A stretch of 64,000 bases of DNA from Curtobacterium sp. MCPF17_002 (GTDB lineage Bacteria; Actinomycetota; Actinomycetes; Actinomycetales; Microbacteriaceae): the NCBI RefSeq assembly GCF_003234115.2, contig NZ_CP126251.1, forward strand, positions 372,001 to 436,000, written 5' to 3'. Numbering within the stretch: position 1 is the stretch's first letter; each line of letters begins with the position of its first letter. Positions 32,963 to 41,818 of the stretch are shown here, piece after piece. The position numbers were made by a program, and so were the translations under genes. Below the pieces are notes generated by a model that did no database searches, had not been told where the DNA came from, and was given only the letters and a program-made list of their open reading frames with translations.

Positions 32963-34989
32963 CACGATCCGTTCCCTCGCGTTCTGACGACGTTCCTCCC
33001 GGACCGAGCGATGACCACGACGTTCACGCAGGCCACGACCACGAGGCTCAGTACCGCCGAGCCACCGGCGACTCCGGATGCGTCGGCGATCGGGTCGAGC
33101 ACGGAGCGGGCGCCGCTCCCGTCGGGACGCTGGTCCCACCACGTGTTGTAGGTCATCACGGCTGCGGCTGCCAGCAGCAAGCCCTCGACGGCGAGCAACG
33201 ATCCGTTCGCTCGGATGAAGGGCGTTCCCGCTGCCGCCCTCGCGAACTGCGCACGCCCGTACCGTCGCCGATGGGCGAGTGTGCTCAGCGTCGCGAGCAC
33301 GAGTGTGACGACGAGGCTGCTCCCGACGGAGGCAGCCGCGATGTTGGCGGCAGCGGTGGCCCGTCGGACCGCCTCGGCGGCGACCTGCCCGACCGCGACG
33401 ACCGCACTGAACTCGTGCCCGACGTCCGATCCGGCGATCGATCGCTCTGCCGCTTCTTCCGACGTGAACACCACGTCCCCGGTCGACAACCATGAGCCGA
33501 GTTGATCAACCGAGAAGACCGATGACGGATTCGGCACGACGATCAGAGGCGCATCGCCCAGCCATGACCGCGCCGTCGAGTCTCCCGGGTACGTGTACAC
33601 GTCCTGCGGAGCCAGGCGCTCGCCCCCGAAGTCGTGCCGGAGATGGTCCGGTGCGTTGCGGAGGTCCCAGTCAGCGAGCGCGCGCACGAAGTCGTCGCGA
33701 GCGATGTCCGAACCCGCCGGAAGCCACACCGAGATCCGGTCCTCGTCGGCTCGGATGCGGGAGCCGTCTGCTGCACGCACGTCTCGGAGATCCAGGTACT
33801 CCGGATCCACGAACAGCGCGGGGGTGGTGTCGATGCCGTGGCCGCTCGACACCTCGACCCCGGCGGACAGGAGTGCCCGCCGGTCGTCGAGCGCTGCCGC
33901 GGTGAAGCGCCCGATCCTGTCCCAGTAGGCCTGCGTGTCGACGCCGGGCCGAGGGTCTGGTGTCACCCAGAGCTGCACCGTCGCTCCTGCTGCTCGGAGA
34001 TCGCGTTCCGCGGAACCGGACCGAGCGACGGCGACGGCTCCGGTGAGGTCGAACACGGCACCGACGAGGAGGAGCAGCGCCGGTACTCGCGCCAGTTGTG
34101 TGAGGACGAGCAGTGCTCCGGACGGGCGTGCTCCTCGGAGGGAGTCCGCGATCGGCCGACGGCAGGCGAGGACCGTGCCTGTCGCATGCGCGACGATGAC
34201 GGGGACCAGCAGGAGTGCACAGCAGAGCACGGCCGCGATGCCCAGCCACCCGGCGAACGCGAGCCGGTTGTAGAACCACAGGCCGACGGCGAGGACCGGG
34301 ATGCCCGCCGCTGCGACCAGCAGGGTCGTCCGAGCTGCGGAGAGTTCGGCGGCGACGATCGAGAGGACGTTGTGGCCGTGGAGGCGGCGGACCGCCGTCC
34401 TCCGAGGTGAACCGATCGTTCCGACCAAGCAGAGCACGATGCTCCCGAGACCGAGCGCACCGACGAGCGTCCACGAACCGTCGAGGCCGTCGGACACGCC
34501 GAGCCGCTCGGCGAGCGACAGGCCCTCGGACGTCACGTCGTAGCCAGCGGACGCGAGTGCATCGACCGTGGCCTGCCGCGCCCGCTCGTCACCGAGGACG
34601 TCGTACGAACCGGCTGGGTCGAAGGCGTCGAGCGCTGCCATCGGACGGACGGTCGTGGTCATGGACCTCGCGAAGTCCGGGTAGCCGTCGTCCAGCCATC
34701 GAGCACCTTCGGTCTCCGGCGCGTTCGTCACGAGTGCCGCCCGTCGTGTGGTGGGCGCGGCGCGGTCCGCCACCACCCGCACGATCGTTGCGCCGTTCGC
34801 TCGCGCGACGTGCTCCAGGGCCGCCGCCACCCCGGCGTTCGACGTCGGCGCGGAGCCGGGCACGGCGGTCACGATCGCGCTGGCGCCGATGATCCCCGTT
34901 TCGCTGACCTGCACGATGCCGATGAAGCTCAGGACGACGGCGAGGATCGGCGGTACTGCGTAGGCCAGCGTCACTGATCTGATGGTCAT
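32962..34989 (-). CDS. bacteriocin-associated integral membrane protein (FtsX/DUF1430-like)
   Basis: This roughly 675-residue protein has about eight hydrophobic helices. One lies near the N-terminus ([20 protein letters not shown]), a group of three around 200-330, and three at the C-terminus, separated by large outer loops. The size and layout match the bacteriocin-associated integral membrane family found with lactococcin 972, which resembles two joined MacB/FtsX permease halves. The ATG at 34989 has GGGG upstream. It is coupled to the ATPase and follows the bacteriocin gene after a hairpin. Confidence 0.8.
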   Translation of the reverse strand: MTIRSVTLAYAVPPILAVVLSFIGIVQVSETGIIGASAIVTAVPGSAPTSNAGVAAALEHVARANGATIVRVVADRAAPTTRRAALVTNAPETEGARWLDDGYPDFARSMTTTVRPMAALDAFDPAGSYDVLGDERARQATVDALASAGYDVTSEGLSLAERLGVSDGLDGSWTLVGALGLGSIVLCLVGTIGSPRRTAVRRLHGHNVLSIVAAELSAARTTLLVAAAGIPVLAVGLWFYNRLAFAGWLGIAAVLCCALLLVPVIVAHATGTVLACRRPIADSLRGARPSGALLVLTQLARVPALLLLVGAVFDLTGAVAVARSGSAERDLRAAGATVQLWVTPDPRPGVDTQAYWDRIGRFTAAALDDRRALLSAGVEVSSGHGIDTTPALFVDPEYLDLRDVRAADGSRIRADEDRISVWLPAGSDIARDDFVRALADWDLRNAPDHLRHDFGGERLAPQDVYTYPGDSTARSWLGDAPLIVVPNPSSVFSVDQLGSWLSTGDVVFTSEEAAERSIAGSDVGHEFSAVVAVGQVAAEAVRRATAAANIAAASVGSSLVVTLVLATLSTLAHRRRYGRAQFARAAAGTPFIRANGSLLAVEGLLLAAAAVMTYNTWWDQRPDGSGARSVLDPIADASGVAGGSAVLSLVVVACVNVVVIARSGRNVVRTRGNGS

Positions 34990-35014
34990 AGTCCCCGTGT
35001 TCGTCATCGCAGAA

Positions 35015-35041
35015 GCGGGCGCCCCCATCGGGAGCGCCCGC
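35015..35041 (-). terminator. hairpin between bacteriocin and membrane protein genes
   Basis: GCGGGCGC (35015-35022) and GCGCCCGC (35034-35041) pair around an 11-base loop that can pair further (CCC with GGG). It starts seven bases after the bacteriocin stop codon. A partial terminator here would give much more bacteriocin transcript than transporter transcript. Confidence 0.7.
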
Positions 35042-35047
35042 CCATGA

Positions 35048-35446
35048 TCAGCAGTTGTGGTAGTACGCCTGGTTGCCGCTGCGCGCCCTCGGTGTCAGCG
35101 CCTTCGCGTACTTGCCGCCGGCGACACCGGTCACACGCTTCGTCTTCTTGCCGACCGCCGTGGCGCCGTGGCACCGCTTCTTTCGGAAGTAGTTCGACCA
35201 CGTGTCGTCCTTGCCGACGCCCCACTGCCAGAAGGCCCCGCCCCCGCCGTCGTCCTTCCGCGTGACGATCCCAGTGGTCTCGCCGGTCGACCCGACTCCT
35301 CCGTCGGCGATGGCGACGCCGCCGGCTTCGGATGTGGATCCCATGACCTCGTACGGCGCGGCCGACGCGGCCGTGGCGGTCCCTGCGATCAGGCCGATCG
35401 ACAGCCCGAGGCCGACGAGGACCTTCGTCTTCGTGTTCTGCATCAT
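35048..35446 (-). CDS. lactococcin 972 family bacteriocin precursor
   Basis: This 132-residue precursor has a clean signal peptide (KVLVGLGLSIGLIAGTATA then ASA-A). The mature protein carries a Gly-rich lead of about 40 residues and a lactococcin-972-like core: GAFWQWGVG, TWSNYFRKKRCHGATAVG, then AGGKYAKAL and NQAYYHNC. Lactococcin 972 blocks septum formation by binding lipid II; that this homologue does the same is inference. Two Cys residues could form a disulfide. Two adjacent ATGs (35446, 35443) follow GGAAGGGG. It is the first gene of an operon with a membrane protein and an ATPase. Confidence 0.88.
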   Translation of the reverse strand: MMQNTKTKVLVGLGLSIGLIAGTATAASAAPYEVMGSTSEAGGVAIADGGVGSTGETTGIVTRKDDGGGGAFWQWGVGKDDTWSNYFRKKRCHGATAVGKKTKRVTGVAGGKYAKALTPRARSGNQAYYHNC

Positions 35447-35479
35447 TCCCCTTCCACTGCCCCTTCGTGAGGCGCACCC

Positions 35480-35509
35480 ATCCTGGCGCGAAGTGAACGG
35501 TGAAGTCAA
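35480..35509 (-). promoter_or_regulatory. bacteriocin operon promoter
   Basis: On the minus strand, TTGACT (35504-35509) is followed after 18 bases by CAGGAT (35480-35485), about 34 bases upstream of the bacteriocin ATG. The DNA just upstream (to about 35535) is clearly more AT-rich than the rest of the window, with TTTTGAGTC and ATATACAC. Confidence 0.7.
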
Positions 35510-35527
35510 AGACTCAAAATGTGTATA

Positions 35528-35698
35528 TCACGCATCGTCGAGTCCGTCGTCGAAGTTGCGAGGATCGGAGCCGGCCACGGCGGCGCAGATCGTGGCAAGG
35601 GCGAGCACGACGCCAGCGACCGGCGCTCCGGCGTGCGGGCAGAGCGTCAACGCCGCGACGGCGACGAGGGCGACCACACCGACGACGAGGTGCCTCAC
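35528..35698 (-). CDS. small two-helix membrane protein
   Basis: A GTG at 35698 that overlaps the esterase stop codon (GTGA) opens a 56-residue protein. It has two hydrophobic helices (LVVGVVALVAVAALTLC and APVAGVVLALATICAAVAG) and an acidic end (NFDDGLDDA). I do not recognise the family. It is the last gene of a tightly overlapping minus-strand chain, which supports it being real. Confidence 0.65.
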   Translation of the reverse strand: MRHLVVGVVALVAVAALTLCPHAGAPVAGVVLALATICAAVAGSDPRNFDDGLDDA

Positions 35699-36984
35699 CG
35701 CAGCGCCCCGAACAGAGCGTCTGCCTCGTGCGGCAGTTCCTCGCGCATCGACCACTGCACGGTGTTCCAGTCGTGCCCGCTCCCCGGGGCGAACGCGATC
35801 GTGGTCGCCGCCCCGGCTCGCTTCGCGGCGGCCCCGAGGGTGCGCGCGTTCTCGCTGAACTCCTTGTCCGCCGACCCCGCGGTGAGCCACAGTTCGTCCC
35901 CGTGGAGCCCGTTCGCCCGCATCTGCGCGATCGGCGCCGCCCGTTTCCACGCCGCGACCGAGCCGCCGAACGCCTGGTCCGCACTGTGCCGGGCGTTCTG
36001 GTCGATCGGCTGCAGCTCGCTCGAGATCGCGAGGGCGCTGCCGAACGACGACGAGTGTGCGGTCAGGAACTGCATGGCACATGTGGCCCCCTGCGAGAAC
36101 CCGACGAGCCCCCACGCCCGGCGGTCGGTGGTGACGGGCAGGTGCGCCGACAGCCACGCCGGCACGTCCTCGGTGACGTAGGTAGCAGCGGCACCGAGCC
36201 GGGAGTCGACGCACATCGTGTTCCGTCCGGGCGCGGAGAGCTGGTCGACCGAGATCACGATCGGCGCGCGGCCGCGGTGCGCAGCGGCGTAGGCGTCGAG
36301 CACGGTGCCCATCTCGCCGGCGGTGAACATGTCGCTCGGTGCCCCGGGCTGGCCGGAGAAGGCGAGGACGACGGGCAGCGGAGCGGGGTCCCGCACGAGG
36401 GCGGCGGGCGGCAGGTACACGACCGCGGGCCGGGCCGGGAAGCCGGAGCGCGTCCCCGGGATGTCGACGGTCCGGACCTCGCCGACGGCCGGCATCGAGG
36501 CGTCGGAGCCGGCCGACGAAACCGCCAGGTCGAGCGCCGGGTACGGGCTGCTCTGCACGACGGTGCCGAGCGTCGGGTACTTGGCGAACTCGACGTTCAC
36601 CCCGAGTGCGGGGACGAGGAGTGCTGCCGGCACGAGCACCACGGCGAGCGCCCGGCGCCAGCGTCCGCCCTGCACCATGCCGGTGACCGCCAGGGCGAGA
36701 CCCGCTGCCGCGATCGCGATCCACATCCGGGTGACCGGGCTGAGGGTGACCCCGAACAGGTTCAGGACGTCGCTCGCGATCCAGCAGACGACGAGCACGA
36801 CGACGGCTGCTGCGCCGGCGATCGCGGCTCGGAGGCCGACGGACCGCCACGCACGGCGATCGCGCCACGACCGGACGACCGGGAGCAGCACCACAACCGT
36901 GAGCACCGCGAACGCGACGTCGATCGGCACGAGCTTCGACGGTGCCTGCAACTGCGTCGCGAGCAGCCACTCGGTCGGGCTCAC
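35695..36984 (-). CDS. membrane-anchored alpha/beta hydrolase (esterase)
   Basis: This 429-residue protein has four N-terminal membrane helices in about 130 residues, then an outer alpha/beta hydrolase of the esterase D/feruloyl-esterase kind. The nucleophile elbow is GFSQGATCAM near residue 300, and the catalytic His is in GSGHDWNTV near 405. Actinobacterial relatives include mycolyltransferase-like esterases. Its GTG overlaps the stop of the MprF-like gene (GTGA), so the two act together, probably on the cell envelope. Confidence 0.85.
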   Translation of the reverse strand: MSPTEWLLATQLQAPSKLVPIDVAFAVLTVVVLLPVVRSWRDRRAWRSVGLRAAIAGAAAVVVLVVCWIASDVLNLFGVTLSPVTRMWIAIAAAGLALAVTGMVQGGRWRRALAVVLVPAALLVPALGVNVEFAKYPTLGTVVQSSPYPALDLAVSSAGSDASMPAVGEVRTVDIPGTRSGFPARPAVVYLPPAALVRDPAPLPVVLAFSGQPGAPSDMFTAGEMGTVLDAYAAAHRGRAPIVISVDQLSAPGRNTMCVDSRLGAAATYVTEDVPAWLSAHLPVTTDRRAWGLVGFSQGATCAMQFLTAHSSSFGSALAISSELQPIDQNARHSADQAFGGSVAAWKRAAPIAQMRANGLHGDELWLTAGSADKEFSENARTLGAAAKRAGAATTIAFAPGSGHDWNTVQWSMREELPHEADALFGALR

Positions 36985-38990
36985 GAGCGCGCCACCGCCG
37001 CACCACGATGCGCCTGCCGCAGCGCCCAGAGGTGCCTCGGCCGAAGGCCCGGGACGTACGCACGCGCCAGCGCCCGGGCGACCCGGGGGACGTGCAGCGG
37101 CGTCGGCACCACGAGCCAGAGCGGCTCGTGCCGGGCGCCGAACTTCTCCTTGAAGCGCTGCAGCGACCGGAAGCCGTACACGGGCTCGAGCAGCCGGGCG
37201 ACGAGGAGCGAGCCCCGGGTGACCAGGGACCCCGCTCCGGCGTGCGCGGCGAGCGGCGTGCCGGACAGGCTGATCGTGGTGAGCCCGGCGTCGCGGGCAC
37301 GGAGCGCGGTGCGGGCGATGAGGAACTCCATCACGCCGGGCATCCCGTCCTCGCCGCGGCGCATCACGTCGAGCGTGTACCCGGTCAGCGTCCCGTGCTC
37401 GTACACCGGCAGCCAACTCGTGACCGCGGTCACGTGCCCGTCCGCGCAGACGGCGAGCAGGAGCCGGACGTCCGGGTCGTCGAGCTCGCGGAACCCGCCG
37501 AGGGTGAACCCCATCTCCGGCAGGCGCCGGTCCGCCGCCCACCGCGTGCAGATCGCCTCGACCTCGGCGCGGCGGTCGTCGTCGAGCGCGCCGAACGTCG
37601 TCCACTCGTCACGGAGGCCTTCGCGGTCGGCACGGTTCGACGCGGTCCGGAGGTCCTGCCGCTTCTTCCCGCGCAGGTCGAACGAGGTCACGTCGAGCAC
37701 CGACTCCACGCCGACGGGCACGGCGGTCCAGCCCTCGGCGGCGAGGATCTCGCGCACCGGCTCGTGCACGCTCGTGAACGCGGGCACCCAGCCGTTGCGG
37801 TCGCAGAACGCCGTGAACCCGGCCACCACCTCGGCCCGGTCGGCAGCCGCGCATGCCGGGTCCGACACCGTGAGGGCCACTTCGCCGCGGACCCGGTAGG
37901 CAACGGCGCCGAGTCCGGCGGGGTGCGTCCAGGTCGCGTTGCCGCGCCAGGTGCCCATGTGCCCGAGCGTCCCGGCGTCGCCGTCGCGGAGCATCTCGAC
38001 GAGGTCGTCGCGACACGTGCCGGCGGCGCGGAAGCGGGCGCGCACGAGGGTGCCGCGCAGGGCGATGACGACGAGCAGCACCACGGCCGGCACGAGCCAC
38101 GCACCGAGCAGCGTGACCTGCCACTCGATCGCGTCGAGCCCGAGCCCTTGCCACTGCACGGCGTCGTCGGTCATCGGTTCGATGAGGAACACGTCGGCGA
38201 GGACGGCGGTCAGCGTGACGAGCACGCCGACGGCCAGGACGATGCCGGCGCGCCGCCCGCGCTGCACGAGCCACGCCGACGTGAGCAGGAGCAGACCGAT
38301 CACGACGACGGCACGGTCGCTCACGGCGTCGGCGAACAGCGAGAGGACCCCGTCCGGGTCCGGCACGACGAGGGTCACGAGCGTGCCCGCTCCGAGCGCG
38401 ATGAGCGTCGCCACGACCCAGGTGCGTGCGCTCACCGTGTCGCGCGTGGTGCGCGGGTCCGGACGGGAGGCGCGGCGCACGACGGACGCGCCGGCTGCGG
38501 TCCCGAGCAGGGTCGCCAGCGCGCGGGCCAGGTCCGACCCGTGGCCGGCGAAGAGCACCAGCGTCAGCACGACGGTCCAGAGGGCGGCGCGCGTGCGCCA
38601 CCGGTGCTGCGCCGGCATCGCGGCCGAGGCGGCACCGAGCAGCGCCGCGGCGACGATCGAGGGGGCGAAGAGGGGTTGGCCGACGGCGAACTCGGCGTGG
38701 GCCTCCCCGAGCGCCGAGCCGATCGTCACGGTGAGGAGCGTCCCCAGCACGGCGAGGGTCGGTACGGCGGCGCCGATCACGAGCGTCCGGACGGACCCGA
38801 GCGAGCGTTCGGCGAGGACGGTCGTCAGCACGACGGTGCCGAGCGCCAGGGCCGCGACGGGTGGGTGGTGCGGGAAGTCCGGCTCGGCGTGGGCCATCCG
38901 GGCGGTCACGACGAGCAGGACCGCCGCCACGGTCACGGCGACGGAGACCGGGAAGCGACGGAGTCGTCCGACGAGCGCTGAGGGTGCCAC
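36981..38990 (-). CDS. MprF-like membrane protein with DUF2156 (lysyl-phosphatidylglycerol synthase) domain
   Basis: This roughly 669-residue protein has eight or more membrane helices up to residue 310, then a DUF2156 catalytic domain (about 330-640) with the GNAT-like pairs seen in MprF (GRGEDGMPGVMEFLI-like stretch RRGEDGMPGVMEF, and GFRSLQRFKEKFGARHEPLW). Relatives move an aminoacyl group from tRNA to lipids and so reduce binding of cationic peptides. No lysyl-tRNA synthetase domain is attached. The GTG start is a choice made without a clear ribosome site; ATG 39062 is an alternative. It lies downstream of a two-component system. Confidence 0.82.
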   Translation of the reverse strand: MAPSALVGRLRRFPVSVAVTVAAVLLVVTARMAHAEPDFPHHPPVAALALGTVVLTTVLAERSLGSVRTLVIGAAVPTLAVLGTLLTVTIGSALGEAHAEFAVGQPLFAPSIVAAALLGAASAAMPAQHRWRTRAALWTVVLTLVLFAGHGSDLARALATLLGTAAGASVVRRASRPDPRTTRDTVSARTWVVATLIALGAGTLVTLVVPDPDGVLSLFADAVSDRAVVVIGLLLLTSAWLVQRGRRAGIVLAVGVLVTLTAVLADVFLIEPMTDDAVQWQGLGLDAIEWQVTLLGAWLVPAVVLLVVIALRGTLVRARFRAAGTCRDDLVEMLRDGDAGTLGHMGTWRGNATWTHPAGLGAVAYRVRGEVALTVSDPACAAADRAEVVAGFTAFCDRNGWVPAFTSVHEPVREILAAEGWTAVPVGVESVLDVTSFDLRGKKRQDLRTASNRADREGLRDEWTTFGALDDDRRAEVEAICTRWAADRRLPEMGFTLGGFRELDDPDVRLLLAVCADGHVTAVTSWLPVYEHGTLTGYTLDVMRRGEDGMPGVMEFLIARTALRARDAGLTTISLSGTPLAAHAGAGSLVTRGSLLVARLLEPVYGFRSLQRFKEKFGARHEPLWLVVPTPLHVPRVARALARAYVPGLRPRHLWALRQAHRGAAVARS

Positions 38991-39085
38991 GTTCTGATTG
39001 CACTCGATCGAGCGCCCGCCGTCATCGACCCCCGGCGTGAACCTCGATGGCCGATCGGCCATCGCCGCTGGCCCACAGGATGACC

Positions 39086-39131
39086 GGCCCGCTCGCCGCA
39101 GGGAGAGCGGCCCGCTCGCCGCAGGGAGAGC
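39086..39131. repeat. 23-bp tandem repeat, two exact copies, ending at a stop codon
   Basis: Two identical 23-bp units (GGCCCGCTCGCCGCAGGG plus GAGAGC-type end) occupy 39086-39108 and 39109-39131. The histidine kinase stop codon begins three bases later (39134, minus strand). This duplication directly follows the gene end on the coding strand. Confidence 0.85.
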
Positions 39132-39133
39132 GG

Positions 39134-40336
39134 TCAGACCGGCCGTGGCGCGGGCACGTGCTCGACGGGCAGCCGCAGGTGCAGCGCGAACCCGTCGTCG
39201 GGCTGCTGCCCGGACTTCATGCTCCCGCCGAGGAGCGACGCCCGCTCCCCGAGGCCGATCAGTCCGAGCCCGGACCCCGGCAGCTCCAGGCGGTCCGAGC
39301 GCGCGGGGCCGTTCACGACGTCGACGAGGACGTGGTCGCCGTGGATCCGCCCGCTCACCCGGACGGTGGCGTCGGGAGCGTGCTTGCGGACATTCGTCAG
39401 GCCCTCCTGCACGAACCGGTACACGGCGCGCTGGAGCGGCTGCGCGAGGGTCTCCGGCAGGTCCACGGTGCAGCTGGTCTCCAGTCCGCTCTCGGCGACG
39501 AGCCGCGGCAGGTCGGCGAGCACCGGCTGCGGGGCGATCTCGCGGTCGGTGCCGCCCGAGGCGCGGAGCACCTGGACCATCTCGCGGAGCTCCTGCAGGG
39601 TCACGACGCACAGCTGTCGGATCGTCCGGGCGAACCCGCGCTCCGCCTCGTCGCGTCCGGCCATCTGCATCGCCCCGGCCTGCACGGCGATGAGGGTGAC
39701 CTGGTGCGAGACCACGTCGTGCATCTCCCGCGCGAGGAGCGCCCGCTCGCGGGACAGCGCGACCGCTGCTGCCTGGCGTCGTTCGTCCTCGCGGGCCCGA
39801 CGTGACTCCACCAGCTGGTCGGTGAGGCGGGCGCGGGTCTGCACGAGGAGCCCGACGGCGAGCGGCCCGAGCGCGAAGATGAGGGCGTAGACCACCGACA
39901 CGACGATCTCGTCGAGGGTCTGCGGCGGCCCGACGAACCCGCCGAACCCCACGAACTGCACCAGTGCGGCGAGGAGCATCAGCCACCGGCGGCTGGTGCG
40001 CTCCCCGAGGGTGAACAGCGCGATGCTGGCGGCCACCACGGCCGAGCCGACGAACAGCCCGGGCATGGTGAGGGCGAACGCGAGCACCGGGAAGCGGCGG
40101 CGGAGGAGCAGCGCGGCGGCCGCGAGCAGGGACAACCACGTCTCGACGGTCGTCGCTCCCGAGATGTCGAGCACGGCGTCGGCGACGGCGGCCGCGACGA
40201 AGAGCGCGTCGACCAGCCACCAGGGTGCGCGGTGGGTGCGCACCCAGCGGAGGCCGACGTCGACGAGGCGGTCGAGCCTCCCGTCGGTCGCCGTGAGCAC
40301 GCGACCGACGCGCGCGGCCGTCCGGTGCTCAGCCAT
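39134..40336 (-). CDS. sensor histidine kinase (NarL-type two-component system)
   Basis: This 400-residue kinase has four to five N-terminal membrane helices with little outer sequence (to about residue 165), a coiled segment, the HisKA_3 phosphate-accepting His in REMHDVVSHQVTLIA near 210, and a C-terminal ATPase domain with GLGLIGLGERASLLGG near 370. The lack of a large outer domain suggests it senses membrane stress. Its ATG overlaps the response regulator stop by 8 bases. Envelope genes follow on the same strand. Confidence 0.92.
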   Translation of the reverse strand: MAEHRTAARVGRVLTATDGRLDRLVDVGLRWVRTHRAPWWLVDALFVAAAVADAVLDISGATTVETWLSLLAAAALLLRRRFPVLAFALTMPGLFVGSAVVAASIALFTLGERTSRRWLMLLAALVQFVGFGGFVGPPQTLDEIVVSVVYALIFALGPLAVGLLVQTRARLTDQLVESRRAREDERRQAAAVALSRERALLAREMHDVVSHQVTLIAVQAGAMQMAGRDEAERGFARTIRQLCVVTLQELREMVQVLRASGGTDREIAPQPVLADLPRLVAESGLETSCTVDLPETLAQPLQRAVYRFVQEGLTNVRKHAPDATVRVSGRIHGDHVLVDVVNGPARSDRLELPGSGLGLIGLGERASLLGGSMKSGQQPDDGFALHLRLPVEHVPAPRPV

Positions 40337-40967
40337 CCAGGAGCCCCGCCTCGGCCGCGCGGAGCGCGAGCTGGACCCGCGTCGGGACGGCGAACGCGGC
40401 GAGGAGGGCGCGGACGTCCTCCTTCACGGTGCCCGTGCTGACACCGAGCCGCTGGCCGATGTCGGGGTTGCTCGCCCCGTCGGCGACGAGCCGCAGGACC
40501 GCGTGCTCGCGGTCCGACAACGGTGGCGGCGGTGTCGCGGCCGACGACCGCGCGGCGAAGAGCCGGGTCCGGTCGACGCCCGGCGCCAGGACCACGCCTC
40601 CCCGCGCGAGGACCCGCACGTACCCGGCGAGCCCCTCGGGATCGGTGTCCTTGAGCAGGAACCCGGCCGCACCGAGCTCCATCGCCTGCCCGACGTACTC
40701 GTCGGTGTCGAAGGTCGTGAGCATCGCGACCGCGGGCGGATCCGGGAGGGTCTGCAGTTCGCGGAGGACCTCGAGCCCGTTGACCCGCGGCATCCGCACG
40801 TCGAGCAACACGACGTCGGGCGCGTGCTCGCGGATCACCCGCACGGCGTCGACGTCCTCGGCGGTGGCGACGACGTCGATGTCCGGCGCGGCGCCGAGGA
40901 TGAGCTCGAAACCGTAGCGGACGAGCGTCTCGTCGTCGACGATCACCACGGTTGTCACGGCGGTCAT
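40329..40967 (-). CDS. LuxR/NarL family response regulator
   Basis: This 212-residue regulator has a receiver domain (acid pocket Asp11-Asp12, phosphorylation site Asp56 in LLDVRMP, Lys near 106 in LLKDTD) and a C-terminal LuxR helix-turn-helix (LSDREHAVLRLVADGASN then VSTGTVKEDV). It pairs with the overlapping kinase. A slightly longer start (MHDKMTAV) is also open. It heads the minus-strand chain that continues to the MprF-like protein and esterase. Confidence 0.93.
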   Translation of the reverse strand: MTAVTTVVIVDDETLVRYGFELILGAAPDIDVVATAEDVDAVRVIREHAPDVVLLDVRMPRVNGLEVLRELQTLPDPPAVAMLTTFDTDEYVGQAMELGAAGFLLKDTDPEGLAGYVRVLARGGVVLAPGVDRTRLFAARSSAATPPPPLSDREHAVLRLVADGASNPDIGQRLGVSTGTVKEDVRALLAAFAVPTRVQLALRAAEAGLLDG

Positions 40968-41016
40968 CTTGTCATGCACGTTGGCGTTCGGAGGGGGACT
41001 CGCTACTGTGATGGCA

Positions 41017-41039
41017 ACTGGTCATGTCCGCGCATGACC
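41017..41039. promoter_or_regulatory. DasR/NagR-like operator upstream of the GntR gene
   Basis: ACTGGTCATGTCC begins at 41017, and GGTCATG (41020-41026) recurs inverted as CATGACC (41033-41039). It resembles the ACTGGTCTAGACCAGT sites bound by DasR/NagR regulators. It lies 35-57 bases before the GntR start and fits autoregulation. Confidence 0.6.
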
Positions 41040-41073
41040 ACCCCCACGACCAGCGACGGAGCACGAGGGACCC

Positions 41074-41808
41074 ATGACGAGCCGCATCACCGAGGGTGCC
41101 GAACCGAAGCACCAGCAGTTGCGGCGCATCCTCCTCGAGCTCGCGACCTCGCGGCTCGCACCCGGCGCGGCGATCCCGTCCGAACGCCAGCTCATCGCCG
41201 AGTACGGCGTCTCCCGGATCACCGTCCGCGAAGCCCTGGGGCAGCTCGTCAACGAGGGCTACCTCGAGCGTGTCCGCGGCAAGGGCACCTTCGTGGCGCA
41301 CCGTCCCGTGCAGTCCACGCTGCACCTCGCGTCGTTCACCGAGGAGATGCGGGCGATGGGCCACGTGCCGACGACGGTCGTGCTCGTCCGCGAGGAGAAG
41401 GTCCCGCCGACGGACACCGCCGCGGCGCTGCGGCTCGACCCGGACGTCACGGCGTTCCACGTCAAGCGCCTGCGGATGGCAGACGGGGCACCGGTGTCGA
41501 TCGACGACGCATGGCTCGTCGCCGACGCGTTCCCGGGGCTCCTCGACCACGACCTGTCCGGATCCGTCTACTCGATCATCGCGACCGAGTACGGCACGCC
41601 GATCGACCGTGCGCAGCAGACGGTGGCGGCGAACCCGGCGGCGGACGACGTGGCGACGCTCCTCGGCACGAAGACGGGTGCGCCGGTGCTCGAGTTCGAC
41701 CGGGTGTCGTACGCGGGGGAGCGCCCCGTGGAGCACACCCGCTCGTGGTACCGGTCGGACCGCTACCGGGTGCAGATGGAGGTCACCGCCTCGCAGGCGG
41801 TCGCCTGA
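41074..41808 (+). CDS. GntR family regulator (HutC/DasR-type) of the PTS genes
   Basis: This 244-residue GntR regulator of the HutC subfamily has a winged helix at about 5-75 (GAAIPSERQLIAEYGVSRIT and VREALGQLVNEGYLERVRGK) and a UTRA ligand domain. DasR/NagR members sense glucosamine-6-phosphate or N-acetylglucosamine-6-phosphate. The gene is beside the PTS components, and DasR-like palindromes sit before this gene and before the EIIC gene, so control of GlcNAc-type uptake is likely. Confidence 0.88.
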   Translation: MTSRITEGAEPKHQQLRRILLELATSRLAPGAAIPSERQLIAEYGVSRITVREALGQLVNEGYLERVRGKGTFVAHRPVQSTLHLASFTEEMRAMGHVPTTVVLVREEKVPPTDTAAALRLDPDVTAFHVKRLRMADGAPVSIDDAWLVADAFPGLLDHDLSGSVYSIIATEYGTPIDRAQQTVAANPAADDVATLLGTKTGAPVLEFDRVSYAGERPVEHTRSWYRSDRYRVQMEVTASQAVA

Positions 41809-41818
41809 CACACCCTGC

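Noticed and set aside
32324-34989. LolCDE/MacB lipoprotein or drug export system
   Set aside because: The ATPase alone would fit, but the single large FtsX-like protein directly behind a lactococcin-972-type gene fits a bacteriocin operon better.
36981-40220. A single open frame of over 1000 codons through the MprF-like gene and beyond
   Set aside because: The upstream part is antisense-style Arg/Pro-rich shadow across the kinase gene. The real protein starts near 38990.
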